A DNA stretch of 64,000 nucleotides from Thalassolituus maritimus. Its GTDB lineage: Bacteria; Pseudomonadota; Gammaproteobacteria; Pseudomonadales; Oceanobacteraceae. How positions within the stretch are numbered: position 1 is the stretch's first letter; each line of letters begins with the position of its first letter. The stretch lies in assembly GCA_913019975.1 (NCBI GenBank), contig CAJWBH010000009.1:1-64000 (forward strand), given 5' to 3'. The translations under genes and the position numbers were made by a program. Shown here in pieces: positions 1 through 11,180 of the stretch. The notes under the pieces were generated by a model that ran no database searches, was not told the DNA's origin, and saw only the letters and a list, made by a program, of their open reading frames with translations.

Positions 1-23
1 CTCGGAGTCAGGCTTTTTCATTT

Positions 24-47
24 GCTGTCCCAAAACTGTGGGACAGC
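24..47. other. perfect 9-bp inverted repeat (stem-loop)
   Basis: GCTGTCCCA (24-32) and TGGGACAGC (39-47) form a perfect 9-bp stem with a 6-nt loop. Neither side carries a clear T-run, so a terminator function is not supported. A smaller stem, GCCG-TTA-CGGC followed by TTTT, lies at 54-68 and could be a weak plus-strand terminator for a gene outside the window. No gene is visible in 1-70. Confidence 0.5.
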
Positions 48-70
48 AGTGCCGCCGTTACGGCTTTTAT

Positions 71-157
71 AGTCGGATAAACTCAGTGCTTACCAAGCTT
101 CTCACGGATCTGATGACCACTGTACGCCGGTCGCAGCTCAGCTGCGTTTCAGCAGAC
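71..157 (-). pseudogene. decayed duplicate of the atpC 3' end
   Basis: On the minus strand this stretch reads an in-frame tail [20 protein letters not shown] followed by TGA, nearly the same as the intact AtpC C-terminus ([18 protein letters not shown]-stop) 118 bp away. The DNA around the stop codon is also conserved (ACTCAGTG.TTACCAAGCTTCTC.CGGATCTG). An in-frame TGA lies upstream, so it is not an expressed gene. It sits just beyond the atp operon terminator. It is a partial duplication of the atpC end, or the remnant of a second atpC whose upstream part was lost. Confidence 0.75.
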
Positions 158-159
158 AT

Positions 160-185
160 AAAAAAACCCGCCGGAGCGGGTTCTT
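160..185 (-). terminator. atp operon rho-independent terminator
   Basis: Read on the minus strand, a GC stem CCCGC/GCGGG with a 4-nt loop is followed directly by seven T residues, about 20 bp after the atpC stop codon. This is a standard intrinsic terminator closing the nine-gene ATP synthase operon. Confidence 0.85.
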
Positions 186-201
186 TGTGATCCGATAAAA
201 C

Positions 202-630
202 TCAGTGTTTACCAAGCTTCTCGCGGATCTGCTGAATCGTACGCAGCTGTGCTGCCGCTTCAGCAAGCTGAGACATTGCGCGGGAGTAATCAAAGTCTGC
301 ACCCTGATTTTCCATCGCCTGTTCAGCGTGTTTCTTCGCCTCCAGTGCCGCGGCTTCATCGATGTCGTTTGCACGAACAGCGGTGTCGGCCAGGATGGAC
401 ACTGAATTTGGCTGTACTTCGAGATAGCCGCCAGAGACGTAGACAATCTCTTCCTCGCCGCCTTGCTTAACAATGCGGACAGGACCCGGCTTGAGCGGAG
501 TCAGCAGGGCTGCGTGGCCAGGCTCAATACCCAGGTCACCCAAAGCACCAGCCGCGATTACTCGCTCGACCAGACCAGAGAAGAGCTTCTCTTCAGCGCT
601 GACGATATCGCAGTGGACGGTCATTGCCAT
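202..630 (-). CDS. atpC: F1Fo ATP synthase subunit epsilon
   Basis: 142 aa, the usual length. Epsilon is part of the central stalk of F1, links gamma to the c-ring, and acts as an intrinsic inhibitor of ATP hydrolysis. The N-terminal beta-sandwich ([36 protein letters not shown]) and the C-terminal two-helix region ending IREKLGKH are intact. It is the last gene of the operon, 60 bp after atpD. A second copy of its last codons lies beyond the terminator. Confidence 0.97.
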   Translation of the reverse strand: MAMTVHCDIVSAEEKLFSGLVERVIAAGALGDLGIEPGHAALLTPLKPGPVRIVKQGGEEEIVYVSGGYLEVQPNSVSILADTAVRANDIDEAAALEAKKHAEQAMENQGADFDYSRAMSQLAEAAAQLRTIQQIREKLGKH

Positions 631-690
631 GTTCTATTCCTCTGTTCAGAGGAGGCAGAGCGCTGCACAAGTACAGCGCCTGCCCGCCCA

Positions 691-2097
<1,407 letters not shown>

Positions 2098-2125
2098 TTA
2101 ACTTAAAACCTGTTCGCTGCCCGGC

Positions 2126-2986
2126 TTATACTGCCGCGGCACCGCTGACGATTTCTGAAATTTCCTGGGTAATAGCCGCCTGACGAGCCTTGTTATACAG
2201 CAAGTTCAGCTCGGTGATCATGTTGCCGGCGTTATCGGTGGCGTTTTTCATCGCCAGCATACGCGCAGCCTGTTCACAGGCATTGTTTTCTACTACACCC
2301 TGATAGACCTGAGATTCTACGTAACGCACCAGCAGACCTTCGAGGATCTCTTTGGCGTCTGGTTCGTAGATGTAATCCCAGTGACCTTTCAGTTCTTCGT
2401 CCTTTTGTGCCTTGAGTGGCAATAACTGCACCGCTTCAGGCGATTGGGTCATGGTGTTCACGAAACGGTTGTAGATGATGTAGAGACGATCGATCTTACC
2501 TTCATCGAACGCTTCCAACATTACCTTCACCGCACCGATCAGGCTGGCCAGCTCTGGAGCGTCACCCAAGTGAGACTGGGAGGCGACAACATTGCCACCG
2601 AAGCTGTTGAAGAACAGAGATGCTTTTGAGCCGATTGCACAGTAATCAACTTCAACACCCTTTTCTTTCCACTCTCCGGCTTGCTGGGCGAGGCGCTTGA
2701 ACATGTTGTTGTTCAGGCCACCACACAGGCCACGGTCGGAAGACACCACGATATAGCCAACACGCTTGACGTCGCGGTCCTGCAGATAACGATGACGGTA
2801 TTCAGAAGTCGCATTGGCCAGGTGACCGATCACATCACGGATTTTATCCGCATATGGACGGCTCTGTTCCATGCGCTGCTGAGCACGACGCATCTTACTC
2901 ACAGCAACTTTTTCCATTGCTGAGGTAATTTTCTGCGTGCTTTGTACGCTCGAAATCTGCTCTTTAATTTCTTTACCGACTGCCAT
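2126..2986 (-). CDS. atpG: F1Fo ATP synthase subunit gamma
   Basis: 286 aa, normal for the family. Gamma is the rotor shaft inside the alpha3beta3 ring and couples proton flow to catalysis. The N-terminal helix ([21 protein letters not shown]) and the C-terminal helix signature ([24 protein letters not shown], in part) are the two conserved coiled-coil strands of the family. It sits between atpA (61 bp upstream) and atpD, in canonical order. Confidence 0.98.
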   Translation of the reverse strand: MAVGKEIKEQISSVQSTQKITSAMEKVAVSKMRRAQQRMEQSRPYADKIRDVIGHLANATSEYRHRYLQDRDVKRVGYIVVSSDRGLCGGLNNNMFKRLAQQAGEWKEKGVEVDYCAIGSKASLFFNSFGGNVVASQSHLGDAPELASLIGAVKVMLEAFDEGKIDRLYIIYNRFVNTMTQSPEAVQLLPLKAQKDEELKGHWDYIYEPDAKEILEGLLVRYVESQVYQGVVENNACEQAARMLAMKNATDNAGNMITELNLLYNKARQAAITQEISEIVSGAAAV

Positions 2987-3047
2987 AATGCAACCTTGTT
3001 AACTGAGTGAATCCAGCTGGCGATTCATAGAACCGCCAGCACCGGAC

Positions 3048-4586
3048 TTACCAGGTCTGAGTGCTCTTGAATTTCTCAATACACTCTTTCAGACCTGCCG
3101 CGATCTCGTCATTGAAGTCGCCCTTCACGTTGATCTTCGCCATCAGTTCAGCGTATTCGCTGTTGGCGTAGCTCAGCAGAGCAGCTTCGAATGCCTGAAT
3201 CTTGGTCACTTCTACGTCTTCAAGGAAGCCTTCAGTAGCAGCAAAGATCGACAGACCCATGTCCGCAGTAGACATTGGAGCGTACTGACCCTGTTTCATC
3301 AGTTCAGTAACGGCTTTACCGTGCTCCAGCTGCTTACGGGTAGCTTCATCAAGGTCAGATGCAAACTGTGCGAATGCCGCCAGTTCACGGTACTGAGCCA
3401 GTGCCAGACGGATACCACCGCCGAGCTTCTTGATGATCTTGGTCTGTGCAGCACCACCTACACGGGATACAGAGATACCCGCGTTCATCGCCGGACGGAT
3501 ACCGGAGTTGAACAGGTTGGTTTCCAGGAAGATCTGACCATCGGTAATGGAGATCACGTTCGTAGGTACGAACGCAGATACGTCACCACCCTGAGTCTCA
3601 ATGATCGGCAGAGCCGTCAGTGAGCCAGTCTTACCTTCAACACCGCTGACCTGCTTAACGTAGTCAGCGTTTACGCGACATGCGCGCTCAAGCAGACGTG
3701 AGTGCAGGTAGAAAACGTCACCTGGGTATGCTTCACGGCCCGGTGGGCGCTTCAGCAACAGGGAGATCTGACGATAAGCCCAAGCTTGTTTCGTCAGGTC
3801 ATCGTATACGATCAGAGCATCTTCACCGTTGTCCAGGAAGTACTCACCCATCGCACAACCACCGTATGGAGCCAGGAACTGCATTGCTGCAGGATCAGCG
3901 GCGCCAGCGGCTACGATGATGGTGTGCTCCAGGGCACCGTGTTCTTCCAGCTTACGTACAACGTTAGCGATAGAAGACTGCTTCTGACCTACGGCAACGT
4001 AGATACATTTAACGCCAGTACCTTTCTGGTTGATGATGGCATCGATCGCCATCGCCGTTTTACCAGTCTGACGGTCACCAATGATCAGCTCACGCTGACC
4101 ACGGCCAACCGGAACCATGGAGTCAACAGCTTTGTAACCAGTCTGCAGAGGCTGATCAACACCCTGACGTGCAATTACGCCTGGTGCAACGCGCTCAACA
4201 GGAGCGGTGGTATCAGTCTCAATAGGACCTTTACCATCGATTGGGTTACCCAGTGCGTCAACCACACGACCCAGCAATGCTTTGCCAGTAGGTACTTCAA
4301 GAATACGGCCAGTACACTTCGCAGTCTGACCTTCAGCCAGACCTTTGTAGTCACCCAGTACAACAGCACCAACAGAGTCACGCTCCAGGTTCATTGCCAG
4401 GCCGAATACGCCGCCTTCAAATTCAATCATCTCACCGTACATAGCGTCGGCAAGACCGTGGATTCGAACGATACCGTCGGATACAGATACGACGGTGCCC
4501 TCGTTCTGGGCTTGAGAAGTAACATCAAGGCTTTCAATACGCTTCTTGATTACTTCACTGATCTCAGATGGATTCAGTTGCTGCAT
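3048..4586 (-). CDS. atpA: F1Fo ATP synthase subunit alpha
   Basis: 512 aa. This is the non-catalytic nucleotide-binding subunit of F1. Walker A GDRQTGKT lies at residues 170-177, and the alpha signature around [14 protein letters not shown] is intact. The N-terminal [15 protein letters not shown] helix that binds delta is present. It is 15 bp downstream of atpH. A long plus-strand ORF antisense to it (3702-4625) is a coding shadow. Confidence 0.98.
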   Translation of the reverse strand: MQQLNPSEISEVIKKRIESLDVTSQAQNEGTVVSVSDGIVRIHGLADAMYGEMIEFEGGVFGLAMNLERDSVGAVVLGDYKGLAEGQTAKCTGRILEVPTGKALLGRVVDALGNPIDGKGPIETDTTAPVERVAPGVIARQGVDQPLQTGYKAVDSMVPVGRGQRELIIGDRQTGKTAMAIDAIINQKGTGVKCIYVAVGQKQSSIANVVRKLEEHGALEHTIIVAAGAADPAAMQFLAPYGGCAMGEYFLDNGEDALIVYDDLTKQAWAYRQISLLLKRPPGREAYPGDVFYLHSRLLERACRVNADYVKQVSGVEGKTGSLTALPIIETQGGDVSAFVPTNVISITDGQIFLETNLFNSGIRPAMNAGISVSRVGGAAQTKIIKKLGGGIRLALAQYRELAAFAQFASDLDEATRKQLEHGKAVTELMKQGQYAPMSTADMGLSIFAATEGFLEDVEVTKIQAFEAALLSYANSEYAELMAKINVKGDFNDEIAAGLKECIEKFKSTQTW

Positions 4587-4601
4587 GAATCGTCCCTCAA
4601 A

Positions 4602-5138
4602 CTAGGATTTCATCGCTTCGGCTAACTTTGACAGTTTGCCAGTTAAGCTACCGTCTATAACCAAGTCCCCGGCACGGATAATGGCGCCACCGATGAGAGA
4701 CTCATCGACTTCGCTGGTTACCCGTACGTCACATTGCAATTTGGCTTTTAAGGCAGCTGCCAGTTTCTCTGCCTGGGCATCGCTCAGCTCGTATGCTGAA
4801 GTGACGACAACATCTACTGCGTTCTGCAGTTTTGCCTTCAGTTCTTCATAGAGTTCAGCGATTTCAGGCAGTAATGCCAAACGCTTGTTTTCGGCCAATA
4901 CGGCCACCAGGTTTTTGGCTGCTTCGTTCAGCTTGTCGCCACATACGTCAATAAGTGCCTGTGCCTGCTGTTCAGACGTCAGGGAAGGATGCACCAGTAC
5001 CTTCGCCAGATCGGCGTCGGCTGCGAAAGCCGACAGGGTTGCCAGGTCATCAGACCAGGCGTCCAGTGCACTCTTCTCACTTGCTTCAGCAAACACTGCC
5101 TTTGCGTATGGCCGAGCGAGAGTTGTTAATTCAGCCAT
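4602..5138 (-). CDS. atpH: F1Fo ATP synthase subunit delta
   Basis: 178 aa, typical of the OSCP/delta family. Delta joins the top of F1 to the b-subunit peripheral stalk. The N-terminus TLARPYAKAVFAEA and the C-terminal beta hairpin region (DVRVTSEVDESLIGGAIIRAGDLVID, in part) are both family landmarks. It starts 12 bp after the end of atpF and lies just upstream of atpA. Confidence 0.97.
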   Translation of the reverse strand: MAELTTLARPYAKAVFAEASEKSALDAWSDDLATLSAFAADADLAKVLVHPSLTSEQQAQALIDVCGDKLNEAAKNLVAVLAENKRLALLPEIAELYEELKAKLQNAVDVVVTSAYELSDAQAEKLAAALKAKLQCDVRVTSEVDESLIGGAIIRAGDLVIDGSLTGKLSKLAEAMKS

Positions 5139-5150
5139 GGAAAACCTCGC

Positions 5151-5621
5151 TTAGAGTTCTTTGGCCAGTGAATCCAGCAGCTCATCGTGAGCTGTTGCAT
5201 CTACTGATTTGCCAAGGATTTTCGCTGCACCGGCTACTGCCAGTTCAGACACCTGCTTACGCAGAGCTTCTTTAGCGCGGTTTGCCTCTTGCTCAACTTC
5301 AGCTTGAGCAGCAGCTACGATGCGCTCACCTTCGGAACGAGCATTATCTTTTGCTTCGTCCACGATCTGGTTCGCACGTTTGTTCGCCTGTTCGATGATT
5401 TCAGCAGCTTTCTCTTTTGCTTCACGCAGCTGGTCCGCGGCTTCTTTCTGAGCCAGTTCCAGATCACGTGCAGCGCGGTTAGCTGCGTCCAGACCATCGG
5501 CAATTTTCTTTTCGCGTTCTTGCATAGCCGTCAGCAGGTGAGGCCATACAAACTTCATGCAGAACCACACGAAGACGCCAAAAGTGATGATCTGGCCGAT
5601 CAGAGTCAAATTTAAGTTCAC
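5151..5621 (-). CDS. atpF: F1Fo ATP synthase subunit b
   Basis: 156 aa. It forms the peripheral stalk dimer. One N-terminal membrane helix (residues about 5-25, [20 protein letters not shown]) is followed by a long charged coiled coil rich in Ala, Glu and Lys, as expected. The canonical N-terminus [10 protein letters not shown] fits the chosen start. It lies between atpE and atpH. Confidence 0.97.
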   Translation of the reverse strand: MNLNLTLIGQIITFGVFVWFCMKFVWPHLLTAMQEREKKIADGLDAANRAARDLELAQKEAADQLREAKEKAAEIIEQANKRANQIVDEAKDNARSEGERIVAAAQAEVEQEANRAKEALRKQVSELAVAGAAKILGKSVDATAHDELLDSLAKEL

Positions 5622-5672
5622 GCCAGAGCCCTCATGTTCGTTGATTAAGGAAGTTCGTTAAGAAATGAACCC

Positions 5673-5924
<252 letters not shown>

Positions 5925-5952
5925 TTAGTTAAGTGAATTTAAGGTTTAAAAA

Positions 5953-6861
<909 letters not shown>

Positions 6862-6875
6862 TCAGATTTTAAGGT

Positions 6876-7256
6876 TTATAAATTGGCGATTCTTGCTGAG
6901 GCGATGTGCCCCAGCTGCACTGTTATGAAACCAGCAAACAGTGCCAGAACATTCAGAGGCTCAACGCGTTGGAAGATGACACCAAAACACAACGCTGTGA
7001 GCACAAACTTCCAGGATTCACCCTGGTAAAACGATTGCACCACCTGAGTGGCTGCCCTTGCACCGGTGTAGCGGAACGCTCGCCAGATAAAGTAGGCATT
7101 CGGGAGGGCGCATGTCAGTCCTCCGAGCAATGCCGATTTGGCGGCCACATCGCTGTGAATCCAGGCCAGAGCTGCAGCTATCAGGGTCAGGACCAGCTGT
7201 AAAATAATGATCCTGTAAACCGGTGGACGCGGTATCGAAGACAACCTGTGCTCCAC
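6876..7256 (-). CDS. atpI: ATP synthase assembly protein I
   Basis: 126 aa, with four hydrophobic segments (for example IIILQLVLTLIAAALAWI). AtpI assists c-ring assembly and may be involved in ion handling. It is the first gene of the operon, 23 bp before atpB. The start used is GTG at 7254-7256; no better in-frame start is evident, and the Shine-Dalgarno is weak (AAAGAAG). Poor conservation is usual for this family, but position and topology are diagnostic. Confidence 0.9.
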   Translation of the reverse strand: MEHRLSSIPRPPVYRIIILQLVLTLIAAALAWIHSDVAAKSALLGGLTCALPNAYFIWRAFRYTGARAATQVVQSFYQGESWKFVLTALCFGVIFQRVEPLNVLALFAGFITVQLGHIASARIANL

Positions 7257-7314
7257 TTCTTTGATGCTGAATTTGCAACGCTCTGTTTGAGCAACCCATT
7301 TTCAGGGCGCGAGG

Positions 7315-7343
7315 ATTATAGGGGCTACGGCCCCGCGCATCAA
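7315..7343 (-). promoter_or_regulatory. predicted sigma70 promoter of the atp operon
   Basis: On the minus strand TTGATG (-35), an 18-bp spacer and a perfect TATAAT (-10) lie about 60 bp upstream of the atpI start. The spacer itself contains a GC-rich palindrome, GGGGC-CGTA-GCCCC, which could form a hairpin or bind a factor. No other promoter-like sequence of this quality is visible in the gap. Confidence 0.7.
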
Positions 7344-7439
7344 CAGCAAGCAGGCCGATTCAATGAGATATTTGTAAGACAGGGCCGACATGGCCGCAGA
7401 TGATGGGCTGACTGCTGAAATCAACCCCTATAACCGCAG

Positions 7440-7727
7440 TTAACGAGGGGTGATCTGCACAGAAACCCCTTTCGACGGTAAGGGCATTGAGGTAGGAATA
7501 GATCCCGGAGTCACTACCGGAAGCTCACTGCGCACATCTGGCTTCGGCGCTGCGCCGGTTTCCGACTCTTCTTTACCGGTTTCTTCATTCGTTCTCTGTT
7601 GTTCCAGACCGGTAAGGTAGTCGACCCGGGTGTTACCCAGAGACGAATCATCGAGCATCATCATGGGGCGTGGTGTCGCCACCGCGGTCGCCGAAAGCAG
7701 CAGGGCGCTGCACATCAGAATTTTCAT
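7440..7727 (-). CDS. small secreted protein of unknown function
   Basis: 95 aa from ATG at 7725-7727, which has a good Shine-Dalgarno (AGAGGA). An in-frame start eight codons upstream is less likely. The N-terminus MKILMCSALLLSATAVATPRP is a clear signal peptide. The mature part is short, polar, Pro/Glu-rich and probably disordered (LTGLEQQRTNEETGKEESET), ending VSVQITPR. It lies between parB and atpI on the same strand. I do not recognise the family. No cysteines or catalytic motifs are seen after cleavage. Confidence 0.65.
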   Translation of the reverse strand: MKILMCSALLLSATAVATPRPMMMLDDSSLGNTRVDYLTGLEQQRTNEETGKEESETGAAPKPDVRSELPVVTPGSIPTSMPLPSKGVSVQITPR

Positions 7728-7822
7728 AGGCAAGTCCTCTGTTACTAACAAGTTTAGTAAGCAGAGGCTCGCCTGCAGGGAAGTGTCAGTTAAGGCACGG
7801 CATTTAAGGCCGACCGTGGCGT

Positions 7823-8770
7823 TTACTGAATGTGATCGAGAATACCGTCCAGCTCATCAAGGCTGGTGTAGTTAATGACCAGCTTACCTTTGCCTTTCGC
7901 TGAGTGCTGAATTGCCACTTTTGCCCCAAGGCGTTCGCCTAACATACGTTCGAGGCGCTGAATATCCGGATTCACCAGCTGCTTACCGTCGGCTTTCTGG
8001 TCTTTGCCATCCAACAGATTACGCACCAGAGCTTCGGTCTGGCGTACAGTCAGAGCACGGGCCACAACATCGGCTGCAGCGCTGCTCTGTTGCTCAACGG
8101 GCAAACCAAGCAGCGCTCGGGCGTGACCCATTTCGATATCGCCGTGCTCAAGTAATACTTTGACGTCGTCGTTAAGATTCATCAGGCGCAGCAGGTTGGC
8201 CACTGTCGCGCGGTTTTTGCCCACGGCTTCTGCCACTTCCATCTGAGTCAGTTCAAACTCATGCTGCAGGCGATGCAACGCCATAGCCTCTTCCATCGGA
8301 TTGAGGTTTTCACGCTGGATGTTCTCAATAAGCGCCATGGCGATGGCTGCTTCATCGGGTACGTCACGGATCAGCGCCGGAACCCTATCCAACTGCGCCA
8401 GCTGACTCGCGCGCCAGCGACGTTCACCGGCGATAATTTCGAAACGATCAGTCTGCCCAGGCAGCGGGCGCACAACGATCGGTTGCATAAGGCCCTGCGC
8501 CTTAATAGAAGCGGCCAGCTCTTCCAGTGCTTCTGGCTGGATATCACGGCGTGGCTGATAGCGGCCCGGCTGAATCCACTCGACCGGAAGGTGGCGCAAC
8601 TCACTCTGAGCAGAAGAGCTGCCCGTTGGTGAGCTGGCTTCGCTGTTTTCAGCTGTGCCGACCTGCTCGTCTGCTTCTACCGAGTCACTGACAGGGACTG
8701 CCGCACTGTTGGAGCTTGCCAGCAGTGCATCGAGACCACGGCCTAAGCCACGTTTTTTCTTTGTTGCCAT
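7823..8770 (-). CDS. parB: chromosome partitioning protein ParB
   Basis: 315 aa. ParB binds parS sites, hydrolyses CTP and spreads as a clamp to organise the origin region. The N-terminus KKKRGLGRGLDALLASS is the ParA-contact/leader motif. The ParB/sulfiredoxin-like domain includes PGRYQPRRDI and the CTP-site motif GERRWRAS, followed by NPMEEA and a helix-turn-helix (LTQMEVAEAVGKNRATVANLLR). The C-terminal dimerisation region is present. Candidate targets at 44689, 45310 and 47785 are described below. Confidence 0.97.
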   Translation of the reverse strand: MATKKKRGLGRGLDALLASSNSAAVPVSDSVEADEQVGTAENSEASSPTGSSSAQSELRHLPVEWIQPGRYQPRRDIQPEALEELAASIKAQGLMQPIVVRPLPGQTDRFEIIAGERRWRASQLAQLDRVPALIRDVPDEAAIAMALIENIQRENLNPMEEAMALHRLQHEFELTQMEVAEAVGKNRATVANLLRLMNLNDDVKVLLEHGDIEMGHARALLGLPVEQQSSAAADVVARALTVRQTEALVRNLLDGKDQKADGKQLVNPDIQRLERMLGERLGAKVAIQHSAKGKGKLVINYTSLDELDGILDHIQ

Positions 8771-8801
8771 CTATCGTTTCCATCTGCCCTGAGGGCGGTA
8801 A

Positions 8802-9575
8802 TTATTTGCTCGCGGTCATACGCCGGTTAAGTTCACCCGCCAAAGCCAGATAGGCCAGAGCGCCTTTTGATGCCTTATCGTACATCAACACCGGCAGACC
8901 ATGACTCGGCGCTTCCGCAAGGCGCACATTGCGCGGAATAACGGAGGTAAAGAGCTTATCGCCAAAGTGTTCTGTCAGCTGATCAGATACATCTTTGGTC
9001 AGGCTGTTGCGCGGATCGTACATGGTGCGGATCAGACCGGTAATCTCGAGCTGCGGATTTGGACCAGACTGAATCGAGGTAATGGTCTGCATCAGTGCGC
9101 TCAGTCCTTCCAGTGCGTAATACTCACACTGCATCGGAATCAGAATGCCCTGCGCGGCGACAAGCGCATTCAGCGTCAGCATATTCAGTGAAGGCGGGCA
9201 GTCGATCAGGATATAGTCGTACTCTGGAAGCAGCGCCTTGAGCGCGTTATTCAACTTCTGCTCTCGTCCAGTCACTTCCATCAGCTCAACTTCTGCCGCC
9301 GTCAGGTCGCCATTCGCAGGGAGCACATCGAAATTGGCTTCTGGCGCCGAGGTTAATGCCTGCCCAGCACTGCAGTTAGACACCAGAACGTCGTACATGG
9401 AACGTTCGATTTCGTACTTATCCACACCACAACCCATGGTGGCATTTCCCTGCGGATCGAGATCAATCAGCAACACCCGGCGCTTAGTCGCCGCCAGCGA
9501 CGCTGCCAGGTTGACCGCCGTCGTCGTTTTACCAACACCACCTTTCTGGTTAGCAATAGCAAAAATGTGAGTCAC
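8802..9575 (-). CDS. parA: chromosome partitioning ATPase ParA (Soj)
   Basis: 257 aa, the short chromosomal ParA type without an N-terminal DNA-binding extension. The deviant Walker A motif KGGVGKTTTAVNLAASLA lies near residues 10-27, and Walker B is DYILIDCPPSL. It works with ParB in origin segregation. It is 31 bp upstream of parB and 11 bp downstream of rsmG, in canonical order. Confidence 0.97.
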   Translation of the reverse strand: MTHIFAIANQKGGVGKTTTAVNLAASLAATKRRVLLIDLDPQGNATMGCGVDKYEIERSMYDVLVSNCSAGQALTSAPEANFDVLPANGDLTAAEVELMEVTGREQKLNNALKALLPEYDYILIDCPPSLNMLTLNALVAAQGILIPMQCEYYALEGLSALMQTITSIQSGPNPQLEITGLIRTMYDPRNSLTKDVSDQLTEHFGDKLFTSVIPRNVRLAEAPSHGLPVLMYDKASKGALAYLALAGELNRRMTASK

Positions 9576-9586
9576 GCTGTTGATCC

Positions 9587-10240
9587 TTATGAGACAACCG
9601 GTAGCAGGCGCAGCAGATGACGCTCGCCGTCCACGCCCGGTATTCGAAGTTCGGTGACCTGAGTAACCTCAAACTGGCCTTTCAGGTCATCTATTTCCTG
9701 CTGTGGATATTGTCCTTTCATGGCCAGAAAACAACCATGGTCAGCACGCAGATGCTTACACCAGCCGGTCATATCAGCGAGTGAAGCAAAAGCACGGCTG
9801 ACAATCATATCGAAAGGTTCAGGGGGATGATATGCCTCGACTCTGTCATTGACGATAGTGACATTTTCGAGTGACAGAGAGGTCTTTGCCTGAAACAGGA
9901 AGCGCGTCTTTTTGCCGTTGCTGTCGAGCAGGGTAAACCGTTTCTGCGGATTCATAATCGCCAGAACGATACCCGGAAGGCCCGGGCCGGTGCCTACATC
10001 AATAATGTTATCCGCATCCTGAACCGCCGGATGGACCGCCAGACTGTCGAGCAGATGCAGCGCCACCATGCCGGACTCATCGCGGATGGCGGTCAGGTTG
10101 TAGGCTTTGTTCCACTTTTGCAGAAGCGACAAATAGCCGAGCAGGGCAGTGAACTCTGCATCGGTTACGGCAATGCCGAGCGCGTCAGCGCCAGCACGGA
10201 GCTGCTGTTCAGATGTACTCATGACCGGTTTATTCAGCAA
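9587..10240 (-). CDS. rsmG: 16S rRNA (guanine527-N7)-methyltransferase
   Basis: 217 aa. It methylates G527 of 16S rRNA using S-adenosylmethionine (old name gidB). SAM-binding motif I is visible as IIDVGTGPGLPGIVLAI, followed by LLDSNGKK and VSRAFASL. The extended start is TTG; ATG at 10220-10222 (MSTSEQQL) would give 211 aa and is equally plausible because neither has a strong Shine-Dalgarno. It is usually directly downstream of mnmG, but here an unrelated operon ends only 28 bp upstream. Confidence 0.95.
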   Translation of the reverse strand: MLNKPVMSTSEQQLRAGADALGIAVTDAEFTALLGYLSLLQKWNKAYNLTAIRDESGMVALHLLDSLAVHPAVQDADNIIDVGTGPGLPGIVLAIMNPQKRFTLLDSNGKKTRFLFQAKTSLSLENVTIVNDRVEAYHPPEPFDMIVSRAFASLADMTGWCKHLRADHGCFLAMKGQYPQQEIDDLKGQFEVTQVTELRIPGVDGERHLLRLLPVVS

Positions 10241-10268
10241 GGAAGAAAGGGCGCGAGTTTATCACAGG

Positions 10269-11180
10269 TTAGCGATCAGTCAGACTGAGCAATGATAAAT
10301 CCGGACGAATGAGCAATGCGCTTACTTGCTGTGCACGCAGCCACTCCTCTCCGGCTTCTTCCTTCAACATGGCGATGGTCGAGAGTGTACCCGCCAGCAG
10401 GCAGGACGGCGCAACCACAGTCACAGATGCCCAGTAATCCACCGGAAACCCACTTTCAGGATTAAGAAGGTGACAATAGCGCTTGCCGTCTTTTTCGAAG
10501 AAGCGCTCGTAGTCGCCGCTACTTGCCATACCGCCCTGATATACGGGCAAAGATGCGATCGCGTTTTCCGTGTCACGCGGATGACGCACGCCCAACTGCC
10601 AGGGGCTGCCATCTGCATGCGGCCCGAGAACGCAAAGATCGCCACCCAGATCGACCACACCGCGGTTAATGCCTGCCTCGCGAGCGATCGCGGCTGCGGC
10701 ATCGACTGCGTACTCTTTACCGATACCGCCAAGATCCAGCTCCATATCAGGCGGCATCGTCAGGTGCGCCTCTGATATTTCAATGCGGCTTAGTCCGATC
10801 CGCGGGAGTAACCGCGCCAGCGTGGCCTCTGAAGGTAACTGCCCTGCGCGGAAATCCCAGGCCTGACGCAGAACCCCAGAAGAAATATCAAACAGGCCAT
10901 CACTCTGCTCGAAGCAGGCACAGGCATAGTTAATCAACCAGAGCGTTTCGTTATCCAGGCCCACTGTCTGGCCTGCGCGCTGGTTAATCTCCGAAAGAAC
11001 GCTGTCATCGCGATAGCGACTGTATTTGGCTTCGATACGACGGACCTCTGCCTCCATGGCGTTGATCACATCAGTTGGTGTGCCGGCCGGGAGATGGAAG
11101 CAGCAGGGCGACGCCATGGCACGAAACTCATGTGCCAGATAGGTCGCTCTGGCGTCAGAGTGTTTTGTACTCAATCCCAA
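10269..11180 (-). CDS. ApbE-like FAD:protein FMN transferase
   Basis: 303 aa. ApbE enzymes attach FMN covalently to Thr/Ser of target flavoproteins, using Mg2+. Visible family motifs are ASPCCFHL (variant of the MGT start region), VDLGGDLCVLG, GGMASSGDYERFF and HLLNPESGFPV at about residues 235-245. No lipobox or signal peptide is present, unlike many periplasmic ApbE proteins. It overlaps the end of the DUF3570 gene by 26 bp; an internal ATG at 11115-11117 is a possible alternative start. As the last gene of a five-gene unit it presumably modifies a partner of this system. Confidence 0.9.
   Translation of the reverse strand: MGLSTKHSDARATYLAHEFRAMASPCCFHLPAGTPTDVINAMEAEVRRIEAKYSRYRDDSVLSEINQRAGQTVGLDNETLWLINYACACFEQSDGLFDISSGVLRQAWDFRAGQLPSEATLARLLPRIGLSRIEISEAHLTMPPDMELDLGGIGKEYAVDAAAAIAREAGINRGVVDLGGDLCVLGPHADGSPWQLGVRHPRDTENAIASLPVYQGGMASSGDYERFFEKDGKRYCHLLNPESGFPVDYWASVTVVAPSCLLAGTLSTIAMLKEEAGEEWLRAQQVSALLIRPDLSLLSLTDR

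Noticed and set aside
24-47. Stem-loop considered as a terminator
   Set aside because: The stem is perfect but neither side has a convincing T-run, so it is listed only as an inverted repeat.
3702-4625. Long open frame antisense to atpA (307 codons)
   Set aside because: It lies wholly opposite a conserved essential gene, has no ribosome binding site or recognisable motif, and its residue usage (Thr/Val/Asn-rich) is typical of a coding shadow.
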